Shown here in pieces: positions 20,755 to 31,689 of a stretch of DNA of 64,000 bases. Origin of the DNA: Neoceratodus forsteri (lineage: Eukaryota > Chordata > Ceratodontiformes > Ceratodontidae); NCBI GenBank assembly GCA_016271365.2, contig CM028129.1, forward strand, positions 430,546,501 through 430,610,500, given 5' to 3'. Numbering within the stretch: position 1 is the stretch's first letter; each line of letters begins with the position of its first letter. A program made the position numbers and the translations under genes. The notes beneath the pieces were generated by a model. That model was not told the DNA's origin and did no database searches. It worked only from the letters and a program-made list of their open reading frames with translations.

Positions 20755-22560
20755 GAAACATAGAAACATAGATAGTGATGACAGAAAAGAACACTGGTCC
20801 ATCCAGTCTGCCCATAAATAACAAGCATGGGAACCATTCTATACAAGGTTCTAACCCACACTATCCACCCCTGCCCTACCTTATCACCCTGAGCAACCAC
20901 TAAGCCCTTCATTCTGTCCCAGCCATGTATGAAACCATTAATAGTTTTGCCTTACAGCATCAATGGCAGATTTCTCTACAACTCCACCACCCTTTCTGTA
21001 AAATAAAATATTCTTATTTCCTCTTGAATCTCCCCTCTCAGTTTCCACTCATGCCCGGTGTTCTTGATCGACTACTTATGCTAAATAGTTTCTTGCAGTT
21101 TACCTTGTTAATTCCTTTAAGGAACTTGAAGATCTCTATCATATCTCCTTTCTCTCAACTGGCTTCCAGCAAGTACACGTGCCATGAGCTGATCCTCGTA
21201 AAATTTGCCCAGCTGACCCTAAATGATTTTGATCACCTTACATTGCACTGCCTGAAGCTGTCCTTGTCTTTCCGTAGGTGAGAACTCCGGAACTGGGCAC
21301 AGTGCTCCAGGTGGGGCCTCCCAGTGATCTATAGAAATGTAGTAACCTTCTACTGTCAATATCCCTTCCTATACACCCCAACATCCTGTTTGCTTTACTG
21401 TAGGCCTTGTTACATTGGTTTGATTGTTTTAGGGAGTTACTGATAATGACCCCTAGAGGATGTGCACAGCTTTACCCCCAATCCACTACTCTGTCCTTGG
21501 ATTTTTGTTCCTATGTGTGTCTCCTTGCACATTTTGGCACTGAATTTCAGCTGCCAGACCTCTGACCACCTCTCTAGCTTCTGCAAATCTCTTTGCGTCT
21601 CCTAACCCCTCATCACTGTCTACCTGCCACAGAGCATAGTGTAGTCTGCAAAGACACACATCTTGCCCTGGATACTTTCTCCCATGTTGCTGATGAACAT
21701 ATTGAAAAGGACTGGACCCAGGACCAATCCTTGTGGTACCCCATTGGTGACCTCCCTTTGTTCTGATTTGACTCACTTAGTCACAACCCTCTGCTGTCTC
21801 CTTCCAACCAGATTCTCACCCCTTTGTATCTTTCACTGTACCCAGATCCTCTAGCTTCTTCAGCAACCTTTTGGGAGGCACCAAGTTGAAAGCCTTGCTG
21901 AAATCAAAGTAGAGTAACTCCACAGTATGATCCTTATTCACTACCATCATTATCCAGTCAAAGAATACTATCTTGGAGTCCATTGCTCTCCAGGTGGTTT
22001 ACGAGGTCCTCTTTTGCTAGTGTCTCCATCAAAAGATGGAAGACTAACAGGTCTGTAGTTACCCGCTGCTCCTTGTTCCACTCCTTTATGGTGTGGGACT
22101 ACATCTGCTACCTTCCAGTCTTTGGAACTATCCCTGTCTGAACTGAGCTATTGAATAGTCCACCAGGGTACAGTTATTTTCGATGCTAATTCCTTGATTC
22201 CTCAGAAGTGTCCCATCTGGCCACATTGCCTTATTTGTCTTAAGGGTTGCTAGCCCATTCCAAACCATTTCAATGCTAAATACTTGCTGCCTCATCTCAG
22301 GAATCCTTTGAACAGCTTCTTAATTCCACTCTGTGTTAGAGGCCCTCTGATTTCCTTTGTGAATACAGAGCAAAAGTAATAATTAAGAATGGCTGCTTTC
22401 TGCCCATCCCTCAATTACGCTTACCTCCTCTGTTAGCCTAACAATTCTTCACCTACTTTCCTTTTCCCTAACATATCTAAAGAACTGTTTTTCTCTACCC
22501 TTGATCTCCTCTGCAATACACAGCTCTGCATCTGCCTTTGCTGCTCTGACTGCCCTTTTG
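20755..22560 (-). mobile_element. CR1 LINE, minus strand, ORF2 linker to 3' end
   Basis: The 3' end is at 20755 (on the plus strand, aaacatagaaacatag followed by tccatccagtctgccc, the classic CR1 end). Going upstream on the minus strand come the C-terminal domain, the RT (GKMCVFADYT equivalent and GPGSSPFQYVHQQHG at about 21640-21730, with VLGP-like text in another frame), and the linker between endonuclease and RT near 22480-22550. The usual FADD motif reads FADY, and stops are frequent, so it is dead. The 5' break at about 22560 abuts the 290-bp tandem array. Confidence 0.85.
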
Positions 22561-22564
22561 TTCG

Positions 22565-24060
22565 TCTGGTCTAGAATTCAGTTGCAAACCCTCCTTTCAA
22601 GAAATTTGTCATAAAAAGAGAGAAAAGCTTCAGAGGCAAGTGGGGCATTTGAAAGAAAACAAAGGGCACAAAAATTCAAAAAAGCTCAAACAGCTCATAA
22701 AGGGATCCACAGAAATGCAGAGGGAATTTCATTAGAGGAGTAGCAATGGGATCAGAGGTTGAGTTCTGCTGTATGGCTGCCATCCCCCTGCAACGGACCT
22801 TTTTCTGGACTTTGTGAGACTCTTTGGTCTGGAAAAGTTTAGAAATCAGGATGTCTGGTCCTGGATTCAATTGCAGACCTGCTCCTTTCAATAAATTTGT
22901 CAGAAAAGGGGAGAAAAGCTCAAAAGAGGCAAAGCAGGGCATTTTGAAAGAAAAAAAAAGGTGGTAAAATTCAAAAGAGCTCAAACAGCTCATAATGGGA
23001 TCCACAGAGATGCAGTGAAGAGTTCCATTACAGGAGCAGCAACCGAGGTCAGAGGGCAAGTCCTGCTCTATGGTGGCCATTCCCTGCAACAGACCTTATT
23101 TTTGGGACTTTGGCTCTGAAAAGTTTAGAAATCAGGATAGCTGGTCCTGGATTCAACTGCAGACCTGCTCCTTTCAATAAATTTGTAGGAAAGAGAGTAA
23201 GCTCCAGAGGCAAACGGGCATTTTGAAAGAAAAAAAAGGTGCCAAAATTCAAAAGAGCTCAAACAGCCCATAAAGGGATCCACGGAGATGCAGAGAAGAG
23301 TTTCATTAGAGGAGCAGCAATGGAGTTGGAGGTTGAGTCTTGCTGTACAGCGGCCATACCTCCTGCAACGGACCTTATTTTCAAGACTTTTAGACTTTTG
23401 GGTCTGAAAAAGTTTAGAAATCAGGATGTCTGATCCTGGATTCAACTGCAGACCTGCTCCTTTCAAGAAATTTGTCAGAAAATGTAGAAAAGCCACAGAG
23501 GCAAAGGGCATTTTGAAAAAAAAAGGGGCACCAAAATTCAAAAAGAGCTCAAACAGCCCATAAAGGGATCCATGGAGACACAGAGAGAAAGTTCATTAGA
23601 GGAGCAGCAACGGGGTCAGAGGGCAAGTCCTGCTGTATGGCGGCAATACCTCCTGCAATGGACCTTATTTTCGAGACTTTGGGGACTTTTGAGTCTGAAA
23701 AAGTTTAGAAATTAGGACATCTCTTCCTGGATTCAGTTACAGACCTGCTCCTTTCAAGAAATTTGTCAGAAATGGGAGAAAAGCTCGGAGGCAAGCAGGA
23801 CATTTTAAAAGAAAAAGAAATGGCACTAGAATTCAAAAATATCTCAAACAGCTCATAAAGAGATCTACAGAGATGCAGAGAGGTTTCATTACAGCAGCAG
23901 CAATGGGGGTCAGAGGGCAAGTCCTGTTGTATGGCAGCCACCCACCTGCAACGGACTTTATTTTTGTAACTTTTTGGGACTTTGATTCTGAAAAAGTTTA
24001 GAAATCAGAAGTCTGGTCCTAAATTCAATTGCAGGCCTGCTCTTTTAAGAAATTCTCAAG
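22565..24060 (-). repeat. Tandem array, ~290-bp monomer, about 5 copies
   Basis: The word tggattcaa(c/t)tgcagacctg recurs at about 22568, 22858, 23144, 23434, 23727 and 24016, spacings of 286-293 bp. Each monomer also has agctcaaacagc(t/c)cataa, ttagaaatcaggat and tatggcggccat-like words. Read on the minus strand, three monomers encode LLKGAGLQLNPGP or a one-residue variant, a text like the 2A 'NPGP' motif found at the start of some CR1-group ORFs. Monomers carry indels, so no long frame is open across the array. Confidence 0.85.
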
Positions 24061-24599
24061 AAAAATGTTGTCTCCTCCCAACCCCTGCCTCCACACAATA
24101 TTAAGTGAGGATAGATGGGAGTAGCAATTAGGCTCTGCCCAAGGGTTGGTGATTGCTAAACAAGAGGGCACCATAAAATCAAATAAGGAGAAGGAACAAT
24201 GGTAAATAACAAGGTGATGTAATTGTGCAATGTGCTGTATGGGATTGAAGAAAATATGAAGGATGAGGTAAATAACATTGCAGTAAACAGTACACTGTAA
24301 ATGCTGGGCTGTGCAAAGTCACTCAGATAAATATTGGATAAGAATTGTTATGGACCTACATAGTTTAAGCAGGAGGACCTATGAAGCATTAGGAAAGCCA
24401 CTCTGTGACTAGATCTCTAAAATTAATTGAATACTGATGCTTGCCCAGAGGGGTCTAAAATTAGAGCAAAGGGTCACTGTGTGTGATGTTAACGTTAAAC
24501 TAAGGAAGTATAAAGGTGACAAAGGAGAACGAAGTCCAGAAGGAAATTGACTAGGAAAATCTTAGTTAAAACAAGGGTTATACAGATTGAGGGAGGCAT
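24061..24599. other. Purine-rich stretch, possibly CR1 5' UTR
   Basis: No coding text recognised. It precedes the ORF1 region of the plus-strand CR1 and may be its 5' untranslated region; this is by position only. Confidence 0.3.
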
Positions 24600-25439
24600 A
24601 GTAAAGGTTGAATCGACTTGGAGCTAGTACACAGGTTAAAAGGAAGGATTAAGATGTGGGGTAAAGAGGAGCAGGAACAAAACAAAATGTGGCATATAAA
24701 GGGATGGTTAGTGAGGACAAGATTGAATATCCTCGAAAATGAATGGTGGCAGGGGACAAAAGGGGTGGTAGGAATATGGGGACAGGCAAGAAGGGGAATT
24801 GTGAGGCATAATGGATGTGGTGCAGCAGTTTTATGGACACATTATGGAGAATTGGAAGGTACCAGTTTGTCAAAGAATGGGGCAGTTTGAGGCTGAAATA
24901 AATTGGTTAAGAAGGGAAATGGAATGGAGGGTAGGGAGATGAAGGAGATAGAGGCACGGAAAATACTAAGGGCTGGGGAGGAACAGCAGGGACAGGGGAA
25001 AAAGGGAATGGGTGGAAGGCTGGGTGACAGATCAGAAATCAGAGAGGGAAATGGCTGGAAGGAGGTGGGAAGTAAATAGGGAACAGGGAAAAGGGAAAGG
25101 ACAAACAACAGGGCTTTACACCTGGGTGCAGATAGGCTAATACATGACATAATACAGAGGTATCAAACAGGTACATGCCATTGGCCAAGATGCAGGAAAG
25201 GGCGAAGGTAGGCACTGAGGGGAGGTGGAGGGCAGAGAGGAGAAGAAATGAGGCGATATCAGGAGAGGAAAAGGAAGGGAAGGTAGTGAGCAGGTGCAAC
25301 TGGGAAGATTTGGCACAAGGGAAGCCAAAAAACAGGTTGAATATAAGGGTGAGCAAGCAAGTAGTATGAGGTCAGGAATTCAAGAAAGAAAAGCAAGAAG
25401 TACAAGGAAAGGAGAACAAGACAGGAGTACCGGGGCACT

Positions 25440-25950
25440 CACAGGGTCGAGAGTACAGATAAGGTCATGGTCTTTGGAGACTCCATCTTAAAGGGAGTCC
25501 ACTGGCTGAGAAAAGGTGACATATAAAAGGAGGTCTGTCTTTTGCGAGCCTGGTATGGAGGCAGGAAGGGCATTGCCAAAGATAAGAAGTATATTCAGTT
25601 ACTGGAGGTAAGCTGCACCTAGTCTTGCACCTAGGAACAAATGACCTGGCTGGGGAGGACGTAGAGGATGTACAAAGAAAATTCAGAGAGGTAGCAAGGG
25701 ATGTAGAGAGGAAGGTATCTCATTGGCTTTCTCAGAAGTTTTACCTGTTCACTGCACTAGCACCATTGGGCAGTTAAGAATAAAAGACTTCAATTGCTGG
25801 CTAAGGAATGGTGCAAATGGGAGGATTCCCATGCTTAGGGAGTGGGGACACTTGGACAGGGAGAATCTATACACAAAGGACAGATTAAATTTAAATGAAG
25901 GGGCACTAGGATGTTAAGGGAAAGCTTCAAAGTTATATAGATGGCAAGAT
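25440..25950 (+). pseudogene. CR1 ORF1 SGNH-esterase domain, broken
   Basis: Block I reads VFGDSILKGVHW (25470-25505) with the Ser of GDS present. Block III reads GTNDLAGEDVEDV (25634-25672), followed by RKFREVARDVERKVS. The block V Asp-x-x-His position reads DRLNLN (about 25880-25897), so the catalytic His is Asn in this copy. CR1 ORF1 proteins with an esterase domain are known; the domain is thought to help the retrotransposition particle, with the mechanism unsettled. Confidence 0.75.
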
Positions 25951-26109
25951 GGGGTCATAGGAAAGGATTTAAACTGGTAGGGGGTAAAGACTAGAGAAGG
26001 ATTGGAGGAAGTATCTGGAGAGACTTACCTAGTTAGCATTCCCTGGTAGGACGGACAGGAGATATGGGGAGAAAAAGATTGAGCATGGTGAAAATTGGTG
26101 GAGGGGTAT

Positions 26110-27450
26110 GCTGGCAAATGCTAGAAGTATGGAAACAAAATAGGAGATTTAGAGGCCATGATGGAGGACAAAGGACTGGACCTGGTCACCATAATGGAGA
26201 CTTGGTGAATGGAAAATCATGACTGGAAGTGGTTGTCCTGGGTACAACCTTTGTAGAAAGGACAGGATGGGGAAGAGGGGTGGAACTATATGTAAAGGAT
26301 GGGAGAAAGGCAACAGAAGTGCAGGAAAGTCTGGGATCGGCAGAGGTCCTCTGGATCACATTGGTCAAAGGAGAAGCAATATGCCTGGGGGTGATTTACA
26401 GGTCACCAAATCAAGGGAGGAGGCTGACAAGGAGTTAATGAAGGAGTTACAGAGGATGGCAAGCAAAGGGAACATTCTGCTGGTAGGGATTTAATCTCCC
26501 TGGTGTGAACTGGAAGATCCCGGCAGCAGCATCAACTGTTAGGGTTCTTACAGAAATAGAGCCCATTTAAATTTTTCACTTAGGAAACTACTGGTTACCT
26601 CACTATTCTTGCCTATTTTAGATAACGGAGATTTTATTTATAATAGCTTAACAGTACAGTACCAGTGCACTAGATCCATTATATGATAGTGCACTGAGAT
26701 TTATTACCGGGTTTACCTTACAAAACCCATCGATGTATATTGTACACTAGAGTAGGTGGACCTCTTTAACTGAACATAGAGAACGGCACTGGAATTTGTT
26801 TGTTAATAAGTTTATTTTTAAAATGTTACCTTCTTTTTGTTAAAAGTACTTTAACCCAAAATATATTCAAAGTATAGCTTAGATCTGTAACTTATCAATC
26901 TTTTAAAATACCAAAATATAGATCAAAGCACAGAGAAATTACATTAGATGTTGCTGTACCATGTACTTGGGACCTGATTCAAAAGAAATTTGATATACAC
27001 GACTGTCACCAATTGCAAGTTTTAGGGCTTCTTTTCCTAGTTTGACTTACAAACATTGCAATTGTTTTGGATGATTACCGTATTTAATCTATGTGGCGAT
27101 GTGGGTTTTACTGACTGTATATTTTTATCTGTGACATGGAACTATATGTAGCTTTGTTAATGTATCTTGTATTTATGTTTGGATACAATTGTAAATGAGA
27201 GAATTTCTCTTAATTTGCTATCCAATAACATTTATGATAATGATGATGGTTATGAACAAGAGTAGGGAAATGTTGGAATGCAGGAAGCACCTCCAGCAAC
27301 TGGTCAGAGAACTGACTGGGGAAGGGCTACACTGGCTTAATACTGACAAATGGGGACACTGTAGCAGGTCTCAGTGGGGAAAATCTAGGGGCAAGTGACC
27401 ACAGTGCAGTTAGGTTTAAATGTAGGACGGGCATGGAAGTGAGTCGAACT
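26110..27450 (+). pseudogene. CR1 ORF2 endonuclease, split by an insertion
   Basis: In shifting frames the text gives MEDKGLDLVTIMETW (26160-26205), a GRGVELYVKDG block (26273-26307) and ICLGVIYRSPNQG (26380-26418), then ILLVGI followed by NLPGVNWKI (about 26470-26520). These are APE-type endonuclease blocks that nick target DNA. After the interruption at 26541-27261 it continues with REMLECRKHLQQLV (27264-27305). Confidence 0.82.
26541..27261. mobile_element. ~720-bp AT-rich insertion in the CR1 endonuclease
   Basis: CR1 coding text stops after AAAST and resumes at SREMLEC, so the block between is an insertion. It is AT-rich, without coding text that I can name, and its right end carries tgataatgatgatgg, a LINE-tail-like short repeat. 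No convincing target duplication or terminal repeat found; the family is unknown. Confidence 0.5.
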
Positions 27451-27959
27451 ACCACTGGAGTACTGGAATTCCAGCGGGCAGATTTCAGTGAAATGAGGAG
27501 ATTTTAGGGTAAATATGGAAGGCAAGGAAAAGCTGGAGGCAAGGAGGAACTGCAGGGGACAATAAACAGAATGGTTTTGAGTACCATGTATCAGTGCATC
27601 AGGAAGGTGGGTAAGAGCAAAGAGGTAGGAGATCGCTTGGTTCTCTAGGGAGGAGGCAAGGCAATAAGGGATAAAAAATATTTTCAGAGAATACAAAAGG
27701 ATCACAGGGAAAGGAGGAAGGAAGTATACAGGAAAAACTTAGGATGGCGGGCAGATAATCAGGCTGGTGAAGGCAGATACAGAGGAGAGGATAGTGAGAG
27801 AGAGACCAGTAGGATACAAAAAGTTCTTCCAATACATCAGTGAGAGAAGAAAGAATAAACAGGGTATTATGAGACTCAAGGGGATCTGGTTGAGAGGGAC
27901 AAGGAAAAAGCTGACCTGAAAAGATACTTCTGCTCTGTTTTCACAGTTGAAAGGAGGAA

Positions 27960-29480
27960 ATGGACCGGAGTTGCAGAGGAAGGAAATGGAGACTAGGAAG
28001 GTGGACACTAGCCTGTTCAAAGAGAGCAGGGGTATTGGAGGAATTAGTTAAATTAAGGGTTGACAAGGCAATGGGTCCTGATAACCTATATCCCAGGGTG
28101 CTTAGGGAACATATGGAGGAGCTGGTGACAGCACTAACTAGGCTGTTCAACCTATCATTGAACACTGGGAGATTCCAGGGACTGGAAAAGGTGGACATAG
28201 TGCCACTGCACAAGGGTGGAGGAAAGGAGGCAAGCAATTATTGCCCAGTCAGTCTGACCTCAGTGGTGGGGAAGCTTGTGAGGCACTCTAAAGGAAAGGA
28301 TAGTAAACTACCTGGCAGATGGTGCTGTAAGGGATGACAGACAGCACGGGTTCAGGAGGAAGGTCATGCCAAATGAACTTGATTGATATGTTCTGATTGG
28401 GTGATGAGGGCATATGATCAAGGTGGGGCAGTGGACGTGGCCTATCTGGACTTCAGTAAGGCCTTTGACACCATCCCTCACAGGAGACTGGGGAGCAAGT
28501 TGGCAGTTTAGGGATAGGGAGGAAAATAACAAATTGGGTGGAAAATTGGCTCAGTGACAGAGGTCAAATGGTGGTTGTAAATGGGGTTCACTCCAGGAAA
28601 GAAAAGGTGACAAGCGGGTACCCTAGGGGTTATTACTGGGGCCAATACTATTTAACATTTACTTTGAAGACATAACAGAGGGTCTAGATGGAACGTTTGC
28701 CTATTTGCAGATGATACAAAGATCTGCAATAGGGGTGAACACACCAGGTGAGGGTGTAGCAAATAAGGGAGGACCTGAGAAAGCTGGAATGGTAGTCAGA
28801 GAGATGGCAGTTGAGATTTAGTGCAAAGAAATGCAGAATAATGCACATAGGGACAATAATCCAAGGCCACTTACACACTGGGAGGGAGGAGGTTTGGTAA
28901 CTGAGCTGGAGAGGGATATGGGGATTATCATATCAGATAACCTGAAGAAGGCAAACCAGTGTAATAAAGCGTGGGAAGACAAACAAAATGCTGGCTTGCA
29001 TAGGAGGGTTATTACAAGAAGGAGAAAGAGGCAATCATGTCCTTATACAGGCCCATGGTTTGGCCACACCTGGAATATGGGTGCAGTTCTGGAAACCCCA
29101 ACTACAAAAGATATAGGTAGGCTGGAAAGAGTCCAGAGAAGATTGACCAAAATGGTGCAGTGTATGCACAATAGGACATGAGGAGAGGATGGAGGAGCTT
29201 TACCTATATACTCTGGAAACAAGGAGGGGGGGATATGATCAAAACCTTTAAATACTTGAAGGGAATAAACAAGGTGAGGGAGGGAGCATCTTCAAGATGA
29301 AGGAAAACACAAAAACTAGGGACACAGCTTAAAGCTGGAGGGAGGGAAATTCAAAGGTAATAGGAGGGCACTACTTCACAGAGACAATGGTGGGTCCTGG
29401 CATAGGCTACCAGAGGGGATGGTGGAGGCTCAATCAGTTGAGGAGTTCAAGAGGGCATGGGATAGCCACATGGGTTTAAG
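27960..29480 (+). pseudogene. CR1 reverse transcriptase and C-terminal domain, broken
   Basis: RT blocks: RVDKAMGPDNLYPRVLREH (28056-28112), LEKVDIVPLHKGGGKEASNY (28183-28240), SLTSVVGKLV, a Q-H-G-F-like block near 28345, DFSKAFDTIPHRRLG equivalent near 28450-28490 and FADDTKICNRG equivalent near 28705-28735 in shifted frames. The C-terminal text includes LERVQRRLTKMVQC (29125-29165). Many stops. Confidence 0.85.
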
Positions 29481-29654
29481 AAGTGGAAGGGTAAGTACCA
29501 TGGAGGAAAAAGGGGACTGGAAGCTTCATCGGGGAGGGGCGCAGAAGTGGGGAGAACAGGTTGAAGGGCAGGGTTACCTATGGGGTAAAGGCAGACTAGA
29601 TGGGCCATTGTGTCCTGTTCTGATGACAGATTTCTATGTTTCTGTGTTCTCATT

Positions 29655-29870
29655 TGGTGCTCTACCTTCCCTTGTTTTTGCTTGTATCTGGTGAAGGCCA
29701 TCTTTTGGCTCTCACTGCTTCCTGACCTTTCCTGAGAACCATATTGTTCTCTTGTACCTTTTTCTTTTGATTACCATTCTCATATAACACTTTGTCTCAG
29801 AATGGCCCCTTGAGTGGCCCCATATTTCCTCCACATCGCTGGTGCTAACCACTCCAGTATCCAGTGATAT
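29655..29870 (-). mobile_element. Small LINE ORF2 linker fragment, minus strand
   Basis: On the minus strand the text includes TIWFSGKVRKQ then EPKDGLHQIQAKTREG, like the 'WF...CR.A...K...Y' linker between endonuclease and RT in CR1-group LINEs. It ends at ccagtatccagtgata (29855-29870), a 16-bp word found also at 43123-43138 at the edge of the CR1 ORF1 piece. Confidence 0.4.
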
Positions 29871-29878
29871 AGGTGATT

Positions 29879-30423
29879 CAAATTGAGCGACTCAATATGA
29901 GTCACTCAATTTGAGCTCCTATAAGAAGCGCAGTGCAATAGCATAGCAAGAAGCGGTAACAGCTAGGATTACAGGGCAAAACAGTGACTGGATACATGCA
30001 GCAACTCTGCCTAGAAGTTCTCTTGTGTGAGGATATGGGAAGGCGTTTGGCCAGGCACTGCCGAGCTGGCTGTGTGGTGTGAGTGGAGTCAGTGAATGCC
30101 TCTGGTGCAGCAGGACCCAGGCTCGAAGCCGGGTGGGGAGGAATGGTATGCCCCCAACAGCGACGCAACATAGCGAGCCACATCACCTGACGACAAAATT
30201 GACAATTTGCTGACAGATCACTGTGTTGGTGTACCTGGAACAGGGCACACTGTCTCCGTCCTACACCCCTCCTCGAATCAATTCCGACTCAGAGTTGATA
30301 ATTTAAAGAATGGTGGGGGCAGAGCCCCCACATGGGGATTTCATGGGATGAAGCCCTCCAATAAAAAGGACCAGGGAGACAATCAAGATTTATGTAGACT
30401 GCAACTTGCAGTCGACATAAATC
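29879..30423. repeat. Palindromic words in a mixed-composition block
   Basis: At 29879-29913 caaattgagcgactca pairs with tgagtcactcaatttg at 15 of 16. At about 30313-30331 gtgggggc pairs with gcccccac. At 30387-30423 gatttatgtagactgca pairs with tgcagtcgacataaatc at 16 of 17. The phrase ctcagagttgat(a/t)attta/ aat recurs at 30289 and 30605 with a following G-run. Probably pieces of DNA-transposon ends; no gene. Confidence 0.5.
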
Positions 30424-30689
30424 CCATCACTCGTTGATGCCAGTCAGCGAAAGTGTTGTCGAACTAGCATCGTAGAGCCATGAGGAATACTGTTTTTGTT
30501 GTTGTGTTGCTGTACTTTATTTTTTTTATGGATCGCGTTCCTGAGCTCTCAAATGTGTATCCTCTTCCAACTATTGCCCTGTACCCCAGTGTCAGGCCCC
30601 CCTCAGAGTTGATTATTAATATAATGGAGGGGTGGGGGTCACCGCTCCCCTCCGCATAAAAATTTTGTATGTTATTATTTATTTATTTT
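30424..30689. other. No gene; AT-rich end (TATT/TTTA)n
   Basis: Unassigned sequence with a second ctcagagttgat phrase and ending in a run of tattatttattta-like simple sequence (30665-30700). Confidence 0.4.
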
Positions 30690-30765
30690 TATTTATTTAG
30701 TTTTGTTGACCAGATAAGTGCACTAGACAAATTCTGCCTATTTTCAGGCACGACCCAGGGAGGGA
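30690..30765 (-). mobile_element. SINE 3'-tail fragment
   Basis: The stretch tttatttagttttgttgacc to cctattttcaggcacgaccc matches the tail part of the SINE at 37542-37741 and the fragment at 13297. T-rich on the left, as expected for a minus-strand copy; the tRNA-like head is missing. Confidence 0.55.
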
Positions 30766-31689
30766 TACAGATGAATGACAACTGACTTTTGAACCAAATT
30801 AAGCTGTTGGTGGTATTTTAGTGAATGGGGAAATTTGGCCAGGGCACGAGGAAATTCCCTACTCTGTGGTGAGGGACTCTTTGGCTGTTTTGGTCTGCTA
30901 CCCAAGATGGCTGCTGTCCCGATCCTGGTGGAGGAGCTTGCGCGGGCTCTGCATCCTCCAGCTCCTATGGTTATTTTTTCAGCCTATTGTTCAGCAACAT
31001 TCTCCTGTACTGGTCAGATTGACTCTGTGTCCGTTCTGGATTCCTGCGTTGGAGTGCTTCCTTCTCCTGTGCACCTACCATTAAGCCTGCTGAAATGCTG
31101 AATGAGGATGCTTTACTAGCTACTGTTCTGAGGTCTGCAATGCCCCCTTTACCTCCTCGCAACTGCACTTTTTTGCAGCATCGCTCCAGTTACGCATAAA
31201 AGGTCCTGGAGGATGATACCATGCTCACTGACCTACCATCTACTTCAGATAAGTCTATTCCCATGCCACTATGCTCATTTCAACAAAAAAAGGACTGGTT
31301 GTGGTGCCTACCTGTACTGGAGTGCATTCTTCTGCTTCTTCTTCTGCTGCCATGGCTGTTCTCGGGACTCAACGCTCCTGATCCAGTCTGGTCCCGGCCG
31401 CCGCCTCCTTGCTGCGGGTTGGGTCCAACTGACTTCCTGGTGCACCATGGACTTCTCCCTGAGCAGTCAGTGAAATGGACATCATCTTGGAGAATTTAGC
31501 TACCAGAATTCTGCCACTGTTGCTGCTTTACCGTAGTGGCGCTTTTGGAAACTTCTCCGCAGTTCTACCTCTGAAGACAACTCCCAGCACCATTCTGCTG
31601 ACCCTGCTTTGCCTCCCTTCCCACAAATGAGACTTTGCAGGACCCTCCATTTAGCCTTAGCAACTTTTTCAAAATTTGGGACTCCTGCT

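Larger units (their letters stand above)
24600..29645 (+). mobile_element. Near full-length CR1 LINE, plus strand, with one insertion
   Basis: Contains, in order, ORF1 remains (24600-25980, with an SGNH-esterase domain), the ORF2 endonuclease (26110-26540 and 27262-27450), a linker, RT (27960-28750), C-terminal domain (28800-29480) and the CR1 3' end gatgacagatttctatgttt at about 29620-29645. About 720 bp (26541-27261) interrupt the endonuclease. It is the most complete CR1 in the window, but stops and frameshifts break both ORFs. Confidence 0.88.
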
